A stretch of DNA of 60,741 nucleotides from a bacterium. GTDB lineage: Bacteria; Myxococcota_A; Bradymonadia; UBA7976; UBA1532. Within the stretch, counting starts at the first letter, position 1, and each line of letters starts with the position of its first letter. A program made the translations under genes and the position numbers. The stretch lies in contig JAUHYW010000066.1 of assembly GCA_030426085.1 (NCBI GenBank), positions 1 to 60,741 of the forward strand, in the 5' to 3' direction. The notes under the pieces are model-generated. The model saw only the letters and a list, made by a program, of their open reading frames with translations. It had not been told where the DNA came from and searched no databases. This document shows, piece after piece, positions 34,127 to 46,735 of this stretch.

Positions 34127-34648
34127 GTGCGGCTTTACGGCAGCAAGATCCCGGCGATCGTGCACGATCTCGTCGAGACCCTGATGCAGAAGGAACTCGT
34201 CGAGGTCGAGCAGGCCAACATCAAGGAGGTCGAGCTCGACGTCGAGTCGGTCCTCAAGGAGTATCTGCGCGCCGAGCGGCAGCTCGGTGAGCACGCCAAG
34301 GATCTGGCCCACAGCCGGGGCCTGGACTACAGCGCCCACCAGAAGATCAAGCGGCAGCTCGCCGAGCGCAAGAAGTTCGGGCTGTACGAGGACTCGGTGG
34401 GCTACATCGCCAACCAGCTCATCGAGACGCTGCTGCACACCCGCCACGTCGAAGAGATCTACGGCGACGACCGCGACCTGCGGGCGGCCATCGGCCCGGT
34501 GCTCAAGCGGCACATGGCCGATCAGGACAAGCTCGACCAGGAAGTGCGCAAGCGCATCAAGAACCTCCAGGAAGGCACCGCCGACTGGGAGATCCGCTAC
34601 CAGCAGACGATGGCCAAGCTGCGCCGCCTGCGGGGCGAAGAGGAGTAG
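34127..34648 (+). CDS. DUF507 family protein
   Basis: 173 residues starting MRLYGSKIPAIVHDLVETL, the usual DUF507 N terminus. The protein is all-helical and highly charged, with two similar halves (EVELDVESVLKEYLRAER and IKRQLAERKKFGLYEDSV). DUF507 is found mainly in deltaproteobacteria and some deep-branching bacteria; its function is unknown. The GTG start is supported by AGGAGG five bases upstream. It is followed tail-to-tail by rnc. Confidence 0.85.
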   Translation: MRLYGSKIPAIVHDLVETLMQKELVEVEQANIKEVELDVESVLKEYLRAERQLGEHAKDLAHSRGLDYSAHQKIKRQLAERKKFGLYEDSVGYIANQLIETLLHTRHVEEIYGDDRDLRAAIGPVLKRHMADQDKLDQEVRKRIKNLQEGTADWEIRYQQTMAKLRRLRGEEE

Positions 34649-34672
34649 CCCGCCGCCCGGTCGGGCCCCCGC

Positions 34673-35449
34673 TCACTCGGGGTCGGCGTCGGGCGGGCCG
34701 TCGGAGTCCTCGGCGCCGGTCATCGCGAGGTAGACCTGCTTCGCCGCCGCCCGCTCGGCTCGCTTCTTGGACCGCCCGCTGCCCCGCCCCATCACCGCCT
34801 CGCCGACCCGCAGCTCGACCTCGAAGGTGCGCTCGTGGTCCGGCCCCGCCAGGCTGACCACCACGTAGCTCGGGGTGCGCCCCGACTGCCGCTGCACGAT
34901 CTCCTGCACCCGGGTCTTGAAGTCGCGGTCGTCGAGCCGGGGCACGCTCTGGGTCAGGCGGGCCTCGAAGTCCTCCAGGATGCGGCGCCGGGCGGCCTCG
35001 AGCCCCTGGTCGATGTACAGCGCCCCGATCATCGCCTCGTAGGCGTCGGCGAGCAGCGAGCCCTTCTTGCGGCCGCCGCTGCGCTGCTCGCCCCGGCCCA
35101 GCTTGAGCGCGGCCCCCAGCTCGAGGGCGGCGGCCACTTCGGCGAGGCTGCGGGCGTTGACCAGGCTGGCCCGCAGCCGGCTCAGCTCGCCTTCGGGCAG
35201 GTCGGGGTGCCGCCGCATCAGCGCGTCGGCGACGACCATGCCCAGCACCGCGTCGCCCAGGAACTCCAGCCGCTCGTTGTACGGCGGGCTGTCGGTCTGC
35301 TCGTTGCTGAACGACTTGTGGGTGAAGGCTTCGCGCAGGTGCCCCGGGTCGTCGGGGTCGTAGCCCAGCCGGGCGGCGAGGGCCGCGAAGTAGCCGTCGT
35401 CCCCGTGGCGGTCGCGCCCGCCGTCCGTGCGCGGTGCCTCTTCGCTCAT
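34673..35449 (-). CDS. rnc: ribonuclease III
   Basis: 258 residues. The RNase III signature NERLEFLGDAVLGMV contains the catalytic acidic residues, DAYEAMIGALYIDQG is the second metal-binding helix, and the C-terminal dsRNA-binding domain is seen in DFKTRVQEIVQ and SKKRAERAAAKQVYL. It cleaves double-stranded RNA in rRNA processing and mRNA decay. ATG overlaps the mnmA stop by four bases. A 20-residue Asp/Arg-rich N-terminal extension precedes the core. Confidence 0.95.
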   Translation of the reverse strand: MSEEAPRTDGGRDRHGDDGYFAALAARLGYDPDDPGHLREAFTHKSFSNEQTDSPPYNERLEFLGDAVLGMVVADALMRRHPDLPEGELSRLRASLVNARSLAEVAAALELGAALKLGRGEQRSGGRKKGSLLADAYEAMIGALYIDQGLEAARRRILEDFEARLTQSVPRLDDRDFKTRVQEIVQRQSGRTPSYVVVSLAGPDHERTFEVELRVGEAVMGRGSGRSKKRAERAAAKQVYLAMTGAEDSDGPPDADPE

Positions 35450-36558
35450 GACGCGGCCCCCTCCATCGCCCGCGGCGCCTCGCCCGACACGGCCAGGGCC
35501 CGCTCGATCCAGCCCCCGCCCAGCACCACGTCGCCGTCGTAGACCACCGCCGCCTGCCCCGGGGCGACGGCGATCTGGGGGCTGTCGAAGCGCATCAGGG
35601 CCCGGTCGCCGTCGGCGAAGACCTCGCCGTCGACCCCCCGGTGACGATAGCGGATGCGGATGCGGGATCGCTGGCCGGGCGTCGGTGGCGCGCCGATCCA
35701 GTTGCAGCCCGCCGCCCTCAGCCCCCCGGCCCGCAGCGCCGCCCGGGGGCCGACGGTGACCGCCCCGTCGTCGGCGTCGACCCCGACCACGTAGAGCCGC
35801 TCCCCGGTAGCGACGCCCAGCCCCTTGCGCTGCCCCACGGTGAAGCGGTGCACGCCCCCGTGCTGACCGAGCGTGCGGCCGTCGACGTGCCGGATGGGAC
35901 CCGTCGGGGGGGCGTCGGCGACCTGCTCGACCACCCGGGCGTAGTCCCCGTCGGGCACGAAGCAGATGTCCTCGCTGTCGGGCTTGTCGGCCACCGGCAG
36001 CCCCAGCCGGTGGGCGGCGGCGCGCACGCGGTCCTTGTCCATGCCGCCGAGCGGGAAGGCGACCCGCTTCAGGATGGCCTGGTCGAGACCGAAGAGGAAG
36101 TACGACTGGTCCTTGTGGGCGTCGACCGCCGCCCGCAGCCGGCGGCGCCCGGCGGGGTCGGTGTCCAGGCGGGCGTAGTGCCCGGTGACGACGGTGTCGA
36201 TGCCCAGCATGTCGGCTCGCTCGATCAGCGGGGCGAACTTGACGTGGTCGTTGCAGCGCACGCAGGGGTTGGGGGTCAGCCCGGCCAGGTAGTCGGCGGC
36301 GAAGGGCTCGATCACCGTGCGCCGGAACAGGTCGCGGTAGTCGACGACGTAGTGGGCGATGCCCAGCGTGTCGCACACCCGGCGGGCGTCCATCAGGTCG
36401 TCGGGCGAGCAGCACGAGGCCGAGCGGCCGGCGCGCTCCTCGGGGGTGGTGTCCCGCAGCTTCATCGTGACGCCGACCACCTCGTGGCCCGCCTCGAGCA
36501 TCAGCCCGGCGGCGACCGACGAGTCGACGCCCCCGCTCATCGCGACCATCACCCGCAT
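35446..36558 (-). CDS. mnmA: tRNA-specific 2-thiouridylase MnmA
   Basis: 370 residues. PP-loop MSGGVDSSVAA, active cysteines in NPCVRCND and the later DSEDICFVP, plus HKDQSYFL, identify MnmA, which makes s2U34 in tRNA for Lys, Glu and Gln. The gene starts within the stop of the cysteine desulfurase (TGATG overlap), which supplies the sulfur, so enzyme and sulfur donor are made together. It overlaps rnc downstream. A second CC pair (RSASCCSPDD) near residue 50 is typical of the long MnmA type. Confidence 0.95.
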   Translation of the reverse strand: MRVMVAMSGGVDSSVAAGLMLEAGHEVVGVTMKLRDTTPEERAGRSASCCSPDDLMDARRVCDTLGIAHYVVDYRDLFRRTVIEPFAADYLAGLTPNPCVRCNDHVKFAPLIERADMLGIDTVVTGHYARLDTDPAGRRRLRAAVDAHKDQSYFLFGLDQAILKRVAFPLGGMDKDRVRAAAHRLGLPVADKPDSEDICFVPDGDYARVVEQVADAPPTGPIRHVDGRTLGQHGGVHRFTVGQRKGLGVATGERLYVVGVDADDGAVTVGPRAALRAGGLRAAGCNWIGAPPTPGQRSRIRIRYRHRGVDGEVFADGDRALMRFDSPQIAVAPGQAAVVYDGDVVLGGGWIERALAVSGEAPRAMEGAAS

Positions 36559-37673
36559 CAGCGGCTCCTTTTGAATCGGGCCGACAGCGCCCGGCGGGCG
36601 GCGGCGACGAAGAGCGCGCCGGCCCGCGCGATCTGCGCGTCGGTCGTCTCGGGGCCCGTCGAGAACCGCAGGCCGCCCCGGGCGCTGGCGTCGTCCAGCC
36701 CCAGGGCGAGCAGCACCGGCGACGGCTCGATGCCCCCCGCGGCGCACGCCGCGCCGCTGGAGAGACATACGCCGTCCCGATCGAGCGCCGCCAGCAGGAT
36801 ATCGCCATCCACGCCTTCGACACGACCGGCCAGTGTATTGGGCAGGCCCGGGTCGCCGTGCTCGACCCACTCGGGCAGCGCCTCGGCCAGCGTCGCCCGC
36901 AGCCGGTCGCGGCGGCGGGCCACCGCGGGCATCGCCGCCAGCCGGTCGGGCACCTGCGCCGCGGCCACCCCCAGCGCGACGACGCCGGCCACGTTCTCGG
37001 TGCCCGCCCGCCGGCCGCGCTCCTGGGGCCCGCCCTCGAGCAGCGGCGCCAGCGGCTCGCCCCGGGCGACCCACAGCGCGCCGACCCCCGGCGGGGCGCC
37101 GACCTTGTGGCCCGAGAGCGCGGCCATCGCCGCGCCGAGCCGGGTCACGTCGAGCGGGATCTTGCCCAGCGCCTGCACCGCGTCGCACAGCAGCGGCACC
37201 GGGGCCACCGCCCGGGCGATGTCGGCCACCGGATACACATTGCCCAGCTCGTTCTGGGCCGCCATCACCGCCACCAGCGCCGTATCGGGGCGCAGGGCCC
37301 GACGCACCGCCTCGACCGTCAGCCGCCCGGCGCCGTCGACCGCCGCCGTCGACACCGTGACCCCCCGGGCCCGGCAGGCGCCGAAGAGGGCCGGGTGCTC
37401 CACCGCCGAGGCGACGACGTGGCTGCCCCGGGGCACCCGGCCGAGGGCGAGGTGCAGCGCCTCGGTGGCCCCGCTGGTGAAGACGACCTCACCCGGGTGC
37501 CCGCCGATGGCCTCGGCCACCTGCCGCCGGGCCCGCTCGACGGCCGCCCGCGCCGCCCGCCCGGCGCGGTGCACGCTGCTCGGGTTGGCCGGGCGGCCGA
37601 GCCAGTCGGCGGCGGCGGCGGCGGCGGCGGGCGAGGGGATGGCGCTCGCGTTGTGGTCGAGGTAGATCGGCAT
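36558..37673 (-). CDS. cysteine desulfurase (IscS/NifS-like, class V aminotransferase)
   Basis: 371 residues. PLP lysine in ALSGHKVGAPPG, the His before it, and the active-site cysteine in LSSGAACAAGG are present; YLDHNASAIP is the standard N terminus. It takes sulfur from L-cysteine as a persulfide and, judging from the TGATG overlap with mnmA, passes it to tRNA thiolation. It lacks the long C-terminal extension of IscS that binds IscU. Start ATG 37673 was preferred to one 69 bases upstream because the family begins at MPIYLDHNA. Confidence 0.9.
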   Translation of the reverse strand: MPIYLDHNASAIPSPAAAAAAADWLGRPANPSSVHRAGRAARAAVERARRQVAEAIGGHPGEVVFTSGATEALHLALGRVPRGSHVVASAVEHPALFGACRARGVTVSTAAVDGAGRLTVEAVRRALRPDTALVAVMAAQNELGNVYPVADIARAVAPVPLLCDAVQALGKIPLDVTRLGAAMAALSGHKVGAPPGVGALWVARGEPLAPLLEGGPQERGRRAGTENVAGVVALGVAAAQVPDRLAAMPAVARRRDRLRATLAEALPEWVEHGDPGLPNTLAGRVEGVDGDILLAALDRDGVCLSSGAACAAGGIEPSPVLLALGLDDASARGGLRFSTGPETTDAQIARAGALFVAAARRALSARFKRSR

Positions 37674-37839
37674 GGATTCGGGCTCGCTGCGTCGGCGGGT
37701 TCGAGCCGTGACAGGAGTACCCCCCCGGGTCGGCGGATTCAACGTGATGCGCGCCGAAGCGGTGGAGGGGTGGATCCGGTGGTGATTTCGGGTCGTCGGT
37801 GCGGTACATCAGATACTCTTCGATACCTCAGAGCCTGAC

Positions 37840-41787
<3,948 letters not shown>

Positions 41788-41793
41788 GCCGGC

Positions 41794-43005
41794 TCACTCC
41801 AGGTGCTCCTCGTAGCAGAACTCGGGCCGGGTCGGGATGCGCAGGGCTACCCGGGCGCCGCCCTCCGGCCCGCGGGTGATCACCAGCCGCCCCCCGTGCA
41901 GCTCGGCGGTGCGGTGGGCGATGGCCAGCCCCAGCCCGGCGCCGCCGTGGGCCCGGGTCGCGCTGCCGTCGATCTGGTAGAACGGCTCCACCACCCGATC
42001 CCGCTGCGCGCCGTCGATGCCCGGCCCGTCGTCGCTGACCGCGAACTCCATCACCCGCCGCTCGCCCTCGCCGTCGACGAGCAGCCGCAGGGCCACCCGC
42101 ACCCGGCCGCCCTCGGGCCCGAACTTGACCCCGTTGTCGATGAGCTGGCGCAGGGCGTCGATCAGGCGCTCGCCGTCGCCGATGACCGGCTCGACCCGCC
42201 CGGCCACCTCGACCTCGAGCGCCACCCCCCGGGCCTCGGCGAACTCGGCCTGGGCCCGGACCGCCTTGCGGGCGACCTTCTCCGAGTCGACCACCCCCCG
42301 CTGCATCGAGACCGCGCCCGTCGCGAAGCGGGTCACGTTGAGCAGGTTGTCGATCAGCCCTTTCAGCCGCACCAGCGAGGCGTCCATCCGCCCGATGACC
42401 TTGCGCTGCGCCGGGGCGAGCGGCCCCAACTCCTCGGCCGCCAGCAGCCGCACGTAGCCCATCAGCGGCGTCATCGGCGTCGACAGCTCGTGGCTGACGT
42501 TGCGCAGCACCTCCATCTTGAGCCGGTCGACCTCGCGCAGCCGCTCGTTGGCCCGGGTCAGGGCCCGCACCTGCGACTCGAGCCGGTCGACCATCTCCCG
42601 GCTGTGGGCCGCGAGCTGCACCGTCTTCTCGGCGTCGCTGACCGACTCCCGCCGCCCCTCGATGAAGCCCCGCAGATCGCGGGCGAAGGTCGCCACCTGG
42701 AGCGGCTTGACGATGAAGCCGTCGAAGCCCAGGGCCAGGGCCCGGGTGCGGTCGCCCTCGGCGGTGATGGCGACGATGGGGGTGTCGGCCAGGTGCGGCT
42801 CGGCGCGCAGCCGGGTCACCACCTCGTAGCCGTTGAGGTGGGGGATGTTGATGTCGATGAGGATCAGATCGGGCTGCGAGCTGCACGCCAGCTCGATGCC
42901 GATGAGCCCGTCGGCGGCGTCGGTGACCTCGTAGCCCTTCGCCTCCAGGATCTTGCGCACCAGCCGCCGGTTCGGCGGTTGATCCTCGATGTGCAGGACC
43001 TTCAC
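41794..43005 (-). CDS. response regulator-histidine kinase (REC-HisKA-HATPase)
   Basis: 403 residues from GTG. An N-terminal receiver has HIEDQP, phosphoacceptor Asp in LIDINIPHLNG, and VKPL. After a linker helix comes HisKA with VSHELSTPMTPLMGY and a HATPase with DNGVKFGPEGG, DDGPGID and GGAGLGLAI. So the kinase takes its input through a phosphorylated receiver rather than a sensor. GTG overlaps the stop of the tRNA nucleotidyltransferase gene (GTGA), making this the last gene of a three-gene operon. Confidence 0.9.
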   Translation of the reverse strand: MKVLHIEDQPPNRRLVRKILEAKGYEVTDAADGLIGIELACSSQPDLILIDINIPHLNGYEVVTRLRAEPHLADTPIVAITAEGDRTRALALGFDGFIVKPLQVATFARDLRGFIEGRRESVSDAEKTVQLAAHSREMVDRLESQVRALTRANERLREVDRLKMEVLRNVSHELSTPMTPLMGYVRLLAAEELGPLAPAQRKVIGRMDASLVRLKGLIDNLLNVTRFATGAVSMQRGVVDSEKVARKAVRAQAEFAEARGVALEVEVAGRVEPVIGDGERLIDALRQLIDNGVKFGPEGGRVRVALRLLVDGEGERRVMEFAVSDDGPGIDGAQRDRVVEPFYQIDGSATRAHGGAGLGLAIAHRTAELHGGRLVITRGPEGGARVALRIPTRPEFCYEEHLE

Positions 43006-44291
43006 CGGCCCTCGCTCTCGGGCACCGCCGCGGCCACCGCCGGCAGGATCGCCGCCAGCCGCTCGGGGGTGTCCAGGGACGGATCGGCCCACACCCGGGC
43101 CAGCAGCGCCTCGAGGATGCGCCCCACCCGACGCGACGGGCGGATGCCGAGGACGCGCATCACCGCCTTGCCGTCCAGGGCCAGATCCTTCGGCCGCAGC
43201 GGCCCCGAGCGGGCGCCCAGAGCCTCGATCCGATCGGCCAGCGCCCGCCACGCCCCCGGATCACCATCGACCCGGGCCAGGGCCGCGCCCACCGCCAGCA
43301 CCCCATCGAGCGCGCCTCGATCACCCTCGACCTCGGCCACCAGCGCCCGGACCTCGGCGTCGGACCGGCGCGCCGCCGGCTCGAGCGCGCGAAAGCGCAG
43401 CAGGTGCATCAGCCGCCGCCGCTCGTCGGTGCTGAACTTCAGCCGCCGCATCGGCGCCTCGCCATCGGTCGGCGCCCCGTGCAGCGCCACCGCCAGCCGC
43501 TCGACCTCGCCCGCCGGCGGATCGGAGAGCGCCCGCACCGCCCGCTCGAACGCCGCCTCGTCGGCCACCGCTTCGGGCAGGAACTCGACCAGCAGCCCCG
43601 TCTCGCGCAGCGCCGCCAGCCCCCACGCCACCCGCGGCGCGCGCAGGATCTTGCCCAGCTCGACCCGGATGCGCTCGGCGCTCACCTTGCGGAAGGTCGC
43701 CATCGTCTCGGGGATGGCCGCCCGGGTCGCCGGATCGAGCGCCAGATCGAGCACGCAGGCGAAGCGCACCGCCCGCAGGGCCCGCAGGCCGTCCTCGTCG
43801 AAGCGCGCGCGGGCCTCGCCCACCGCCCGCAGCACCCGCCGCTCGAGGTCGCCCCGCCCGTCGAACGGATCGACCACCACCCCCGCGAGCGGATCCCAGG
43901 CCATCGCGTTGACCGTGAAGTCCCGCCGGCTCAGATCATCCCGCAGATCGCGGGTGTAGAGCACCGCGTCCGGCCGCCGCCCGTCGCTGTAGCCCCGCTC
44001 GACGCGATAGGTCGTCACCTCGACCGGCAGCCCGCCCTCCATGACCGTCACCGTGCCGTGCTGCAAGCCCGTCGGGATGGCCTTGTCGACGCAGGCCATC
44101 ACCGCCTCCGGCGCGGCGTCGGTCGCCAGATCCCAGTCGTTGACCGGGCGCCCCAGCAGCCGATCACGGACCCCGCCGCCGACGAAGTACGCCTCGTGCC
44201 CCGCGCCCTTGAGCGCCGCCGCCACCCGCATCGCCGCCGCGGGCGGCGGGGGCAGGGCGACCGCGAACGCGTCCCCCCCCGACCGGCTCAT
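43002..44291 (-). CDS. cca: CCA tRNA nucleotidyltransferase / poly(A) polymerase family
   Basis: 429 residues. Class II nucleotidyltransferase head: FVGGGVRDRLLGRPVNDWDLATD with the DxD metal site, RRDFTVNAMAWDP and GRGDLERRVLRAVGEARARFDEDGLRALRAVRFA template-site region, followed by the helical body. It should add CCA, or only part of it, to tRNA 3' ends; CCA, A- and C-adding types cannot be told apart here. The gene sits between two signalling genes with 4-base overlaps on both sides, an unusual place for it. Confidence 0.85.
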   Translation of the reverse strand: MSRSGGDAFAVALPPPPAAAMRVAAALKGAGHEAYFVGGGVRDRLLGRPVNDWDLATDAAPEAVMACVDKAIPTGLQHGTVTVMEGGLPVEVTTYRVERGYSDGRRPDAVLYTRDLRDDLSRRDFTVNAMAWDPLAGVVVDPFDGRGDLERRVLRAVGEARARFDEDGLRALRAVRFACVLDLALDPATRAAIPETMATFRKVSAERIRVELGKILRAPRVAWGLAALRETGLLVEFLPEAVADEAAFERAVRALSDPPAGEVERLAVALHGAPTDGEAPMRRLKFSTDERRRLMHLLRFRALEPAARRSDAEVRALVAEVEGDRGALDGVLAVGAALARVDGDPGAWRALADRIEALGARSGPLRPKDLALDGKAVMRVLGIRPSRRVGRILEALLARVWADPSLDTPERLAAILPAVAAAVPESEGR

Positions 44292-45286
44292 CCCGACGCC
44301 CGTTGCAGGGTGACCAGCTTGGTCTTGAGCAGCTTGAAGCGGTTGACGAACTCCGCGTTGCGGGTGCGGAGCTGATAGTTGTAGCGGGCCTTCTCCCGCT
44401 CGTCCTTGATGTCGTCGAGCACCTCGTCGACCCGCTCGATGACCTCGTCCAGATCGCGGAACGGCTTGCGCAGATAACCCACCGCGCCGAAGTGCATCGC
44501 GTCGACCGCCGACTCGACCGTCGCGAAGCCGGTCATCAGCAGCACCCGGGTCTCGGGGCTGACCGCGTGGATCTCCTTGATCAGATCCACCCCGTTGGCG
44601 TCGCCCAGGTTCTTGTCGGTCAGCACCAGATCGTAGGTGTGCTCGGCGAAGAGCGCCCGGGCCTGCTCGCCGCTGCTCGCCCCGTCGACGTCGAAGCCCT
44701 GCGAGGTCAGCAGCGCCTTGAGCAGCTCGACCGTCGGCGCCTCGTCGTCCACCACCAGCATGCGCCACGCGCCGGTGCGGGCCGTGGGGGGCGACAGGCG
44801 GGCCTCCAGCTCGAGGTTGGCCCGGTGCAGGTTGCCCATCTCTTCGAGGAACGCCTCGTTGAGCTCGGCCATCTCGACGAGGAGCTGCTTGACCTCGGTC
44901 TCCCGGGCCCGGCTGCGCAGCGCCCGGCGCAGCGCCCGCCGGAGCTGGTCGGCCGAGTCGGCGTCCTTGATGATGTAGTCGTCGGCCCCCAGGCGCAGGG
45001 CCTGCGACGCGCTGCGGGCCGAGGGCACGTCGGTCAGGACCACGCACGCCAGATCGGGGTGCGCCCGCCGGATCTGGGACAGCAGGGTCAGGCCGTCCAT
45101 ACCCGGCAGATCCAGCTCGGTCACCACCGCGTCGGGCGGCGACCGGCGGATGCGCTCGAGGGCCGCCTTGCCCGAGGCCACCGGGGTGACCTCGGCCCCC
45201 TGGCGGGCGAAGAGATCGGCGCACGCCCGCCCCACCCGCTCGTCGTCGTCCACCACCAGGATCGTGGTCGGTGCTCGCTGTCCCAC
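44288..45286 (-). CDS. double-receiver response regulator with Glu at first phospho site
   Basis: 332 residues from a GTG with GAGGAG five bases before it. Two receiver domains are joined by a helix. The first has VVDDDER, VLTDV and IIKDAD but Glu57 in VVTELDLPG, where the phosphoacceptor Asp normally stands, so it may be locked active or not phosphorylated. The second has VVDDEAP, a normal Asp in LVLTDKNLG, MTGFATV and RKPF. A C-terminal coiled coil replaces a DNA-binding output. The product may work with the hybrid kinases of the same region. Confidence 0.85.
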   Translation of the reverse strand: MGQRAPTTILVVDDDERVGRACADLFARQGAEVTPVASGKAALERIRRSPPDAVVTELDLPGMDGLTLLSQIRRAHPDLACVVLTDVPSARSASQALRLGADDYIIKDADSADQLRRALRRALRSRARETEVKQLLVEMAELNEAFLEEMGNLHRANLELEARLSPPTARTGAWRMLVVDDEAPTVELLKALLTSQGFDVDGASSGEQARALFAEHTYDLVLTDKNLGDANGVDLIKEIHAVSPETRVLLMTGFATVESAVDAMHFGAVGYLRKPFRDLDEVIERVDEVLDDIKDEREKARYNYQLRTRNAEFVNRFKLLKTKLVTLQRASG

Positions 45287-45316
45287 GTCGACTCCTCGAA
45301 CCGCGCTCGGGCCGGA

Positions 45317-45345
45317 TTGCCCCCGGCAACCGGTCCCCGTACCAT
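45317..45345 (+). promoter_or_regulatory. candidate promoter, leaderless
   Basis: TTGCCC and TACCAT are 17 bases apart. The -10 box ends six bases before the ATG of the lipoprotein gene at 45352, so transcription would begin at or next to the start codon. Confidence 0.5.
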
Positions 45346-45351
45346 GCGCGG

Positions 45352-46716
45352 ATGCGACCCGGCTCGGCAAGAGTGAACCCGCGGCCCCTCGCCCGTGGCC
45401 TCGCCGTCGCGCTCGTCGGCGCGCTGGCTCTCGTCGGCTGCGGCCTCGACCGGGTCGACCGCCCCGACACCTCGGTCATGCCCCGGCCTCCCGAACCGCA
45501 GCCCACGGTGCGCCGGCTGGCCGTCGTCGCCCTCGTCGACGGGGGCTGGCGCCGGTTGCCGGGGTTCGAAGACCGCATCCGGGCCACCGTCGGCGCCGCG
45601 TCGGCCTTCCTCTCGGGGCATTACGGCATCGAGTTGGACCTCAAGCGGGTCGCCCCCTGGCCCGCGGCCGAGGGCGCCGCCGCCGAGTTGGAGCGGCTGG
45701 CGGCCCTCGAGACCGCCGCCCCGCTGCCCGCCGCCGATCTGGTGCTCGGGTTCACCGCCGACGCCCCGCCCCGCAGAGCCGCGATGGTCGACGTGGCCCG
45801 CAGCCGCTACGCCGGCCGCCACGCGGTGATCTTCGGCCTCGGGCGGGCCCACCCCGACCCCGCCCGGCGGCGGGCGGCCGAGGTCCGATCGCTGCTCAAC
45901 GCCATCGGTCGGATCTACGGGGCCCTGCCGAGCTGCCGGGCCGGCATCATGGCGCCCCGGGTGCCCGAGCAGCCCGAGCTGTCCGCCGCCTGGCGCTGGG
46001 GCCGCACCAACCGGGCCCTGATCGCGGCCCACGCCCCGCTCGACCTGCGCCCGAGCGAGGCCGGCCCCACCCGCATCCCGACCGCGGTCGCCGGGCGGGC
46101 CCGCGAGATCCTCGCCCGCCCCGACGCCGACCTGCGCTGCGACCTGCCCGCCGTCGACCGCCGCCGGATCCTGCTGGCCGAGGTGATGCTGGCCGCCGAG
46201 CGGGCCGCCGGGCCCGAGCCGGCCCCCGAGGACGAGCTGCTCTCCGACGCCGCGCCCACCGACACCCGCGAGCTGGCGGCCGTCGCCGCCGTCGAAGCGA
46301 CCCTGGCCGACGACCCGGCCGGCGCCTTCGAAACCTGCCGCCCCATCGCCGAGCGGGCCCCGGCCGTCGCCGCCCGCTGCGCCGGCCGGGCGAGCGAGGC
46401 GCTGGGGCTGCACGAGGACGCCGCCCGCTTCTACCGGGCGTGGCTGGCCCACCACCCCGAGGACGAGCAGACGCTGCTCTCGCTGGCCCGGGAGGTCGGC
46501 CGGGATGGGGACGACGAGGCCGCCCGGGCGCTGCTCACCCGCGCCGTCGCCGAGCAGCCCGGCTTCGTCGAGGCCCGGCTCAACCTGGGCATCGCGCTCG
46601 CCCGGCTGGGGCGCTACCCCGAGGCCCGGGCGGCGTGGCAGGCGGTGCTCGAGCGGGCCCCGGACCACGCCGAGGCCCGCCGGCTGCTCGAAGAGCTGGA
46701 CCGTCGGGTGCCCTGA
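45352..46716 (+). CDS. TPR lipoprotein with degenerate metalloprotease-like domain
   Basis: 454 residues. The N terminus is a lipoprotein signal with lipobox ALVGC. Residues about 55-190 (RRLAVVALVDGGWRRLPG, SAFLSGHYGIELDL, LPAADLVLGFTAD) resemble archaemetzincin/reprolysin-like secreted peptidase modules, but where HEIGHxFGA is expected the protein reads LNAIGRIYGAL, so no zinc site is left. The C-terminal third holds two to three TPR units (EAARALLTRAVAEQPGFVEARLNLG). An envelope scaffold role is inferred. No ribosome binding site is visible, which fits the leaderless promoter. Confidence 0.55.
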   Translation: MRPGSARVNPRPLARGLAVALVGALALVGCGLDRVDRPDTSVMPRPPEPQPTVRRLAVVALVDGGWRRLPGFEDRIRATVGAASAFLSGHYGIELDLKRVAPWPAAEGAAAELERLAALETAAPLPAADLVLGFTADAPPRRAAMVDVARSRYAGRHAVIFGLGRAHPDPARRRAAEVRSLLNAIGRIYGALPSCRAGIMAPRVPEQPELSAAWRWGRTNRALIAAHAPLDLRPSEAGPTRIPTAVAGRAREILARPDADLRCDLPAVDRRRILLAEVMLAAERAAGPEPAPEDELLSDAAPTDTRELAAVAAVEATLADDPAGAFETCRPIAERAPAVAARCAGRASEALGLHEDAARFYRAWLAHHPEDEQTLLSLAREVGRDGDDEAARALLTRAVAEQPGFVEARLNLGIALARLGRYPEARAAWQAVLERAPDHAEARRLLEELDRRVP

Positions 46717-46735
46717 GCCGGGCCGGCGCCCGCGC

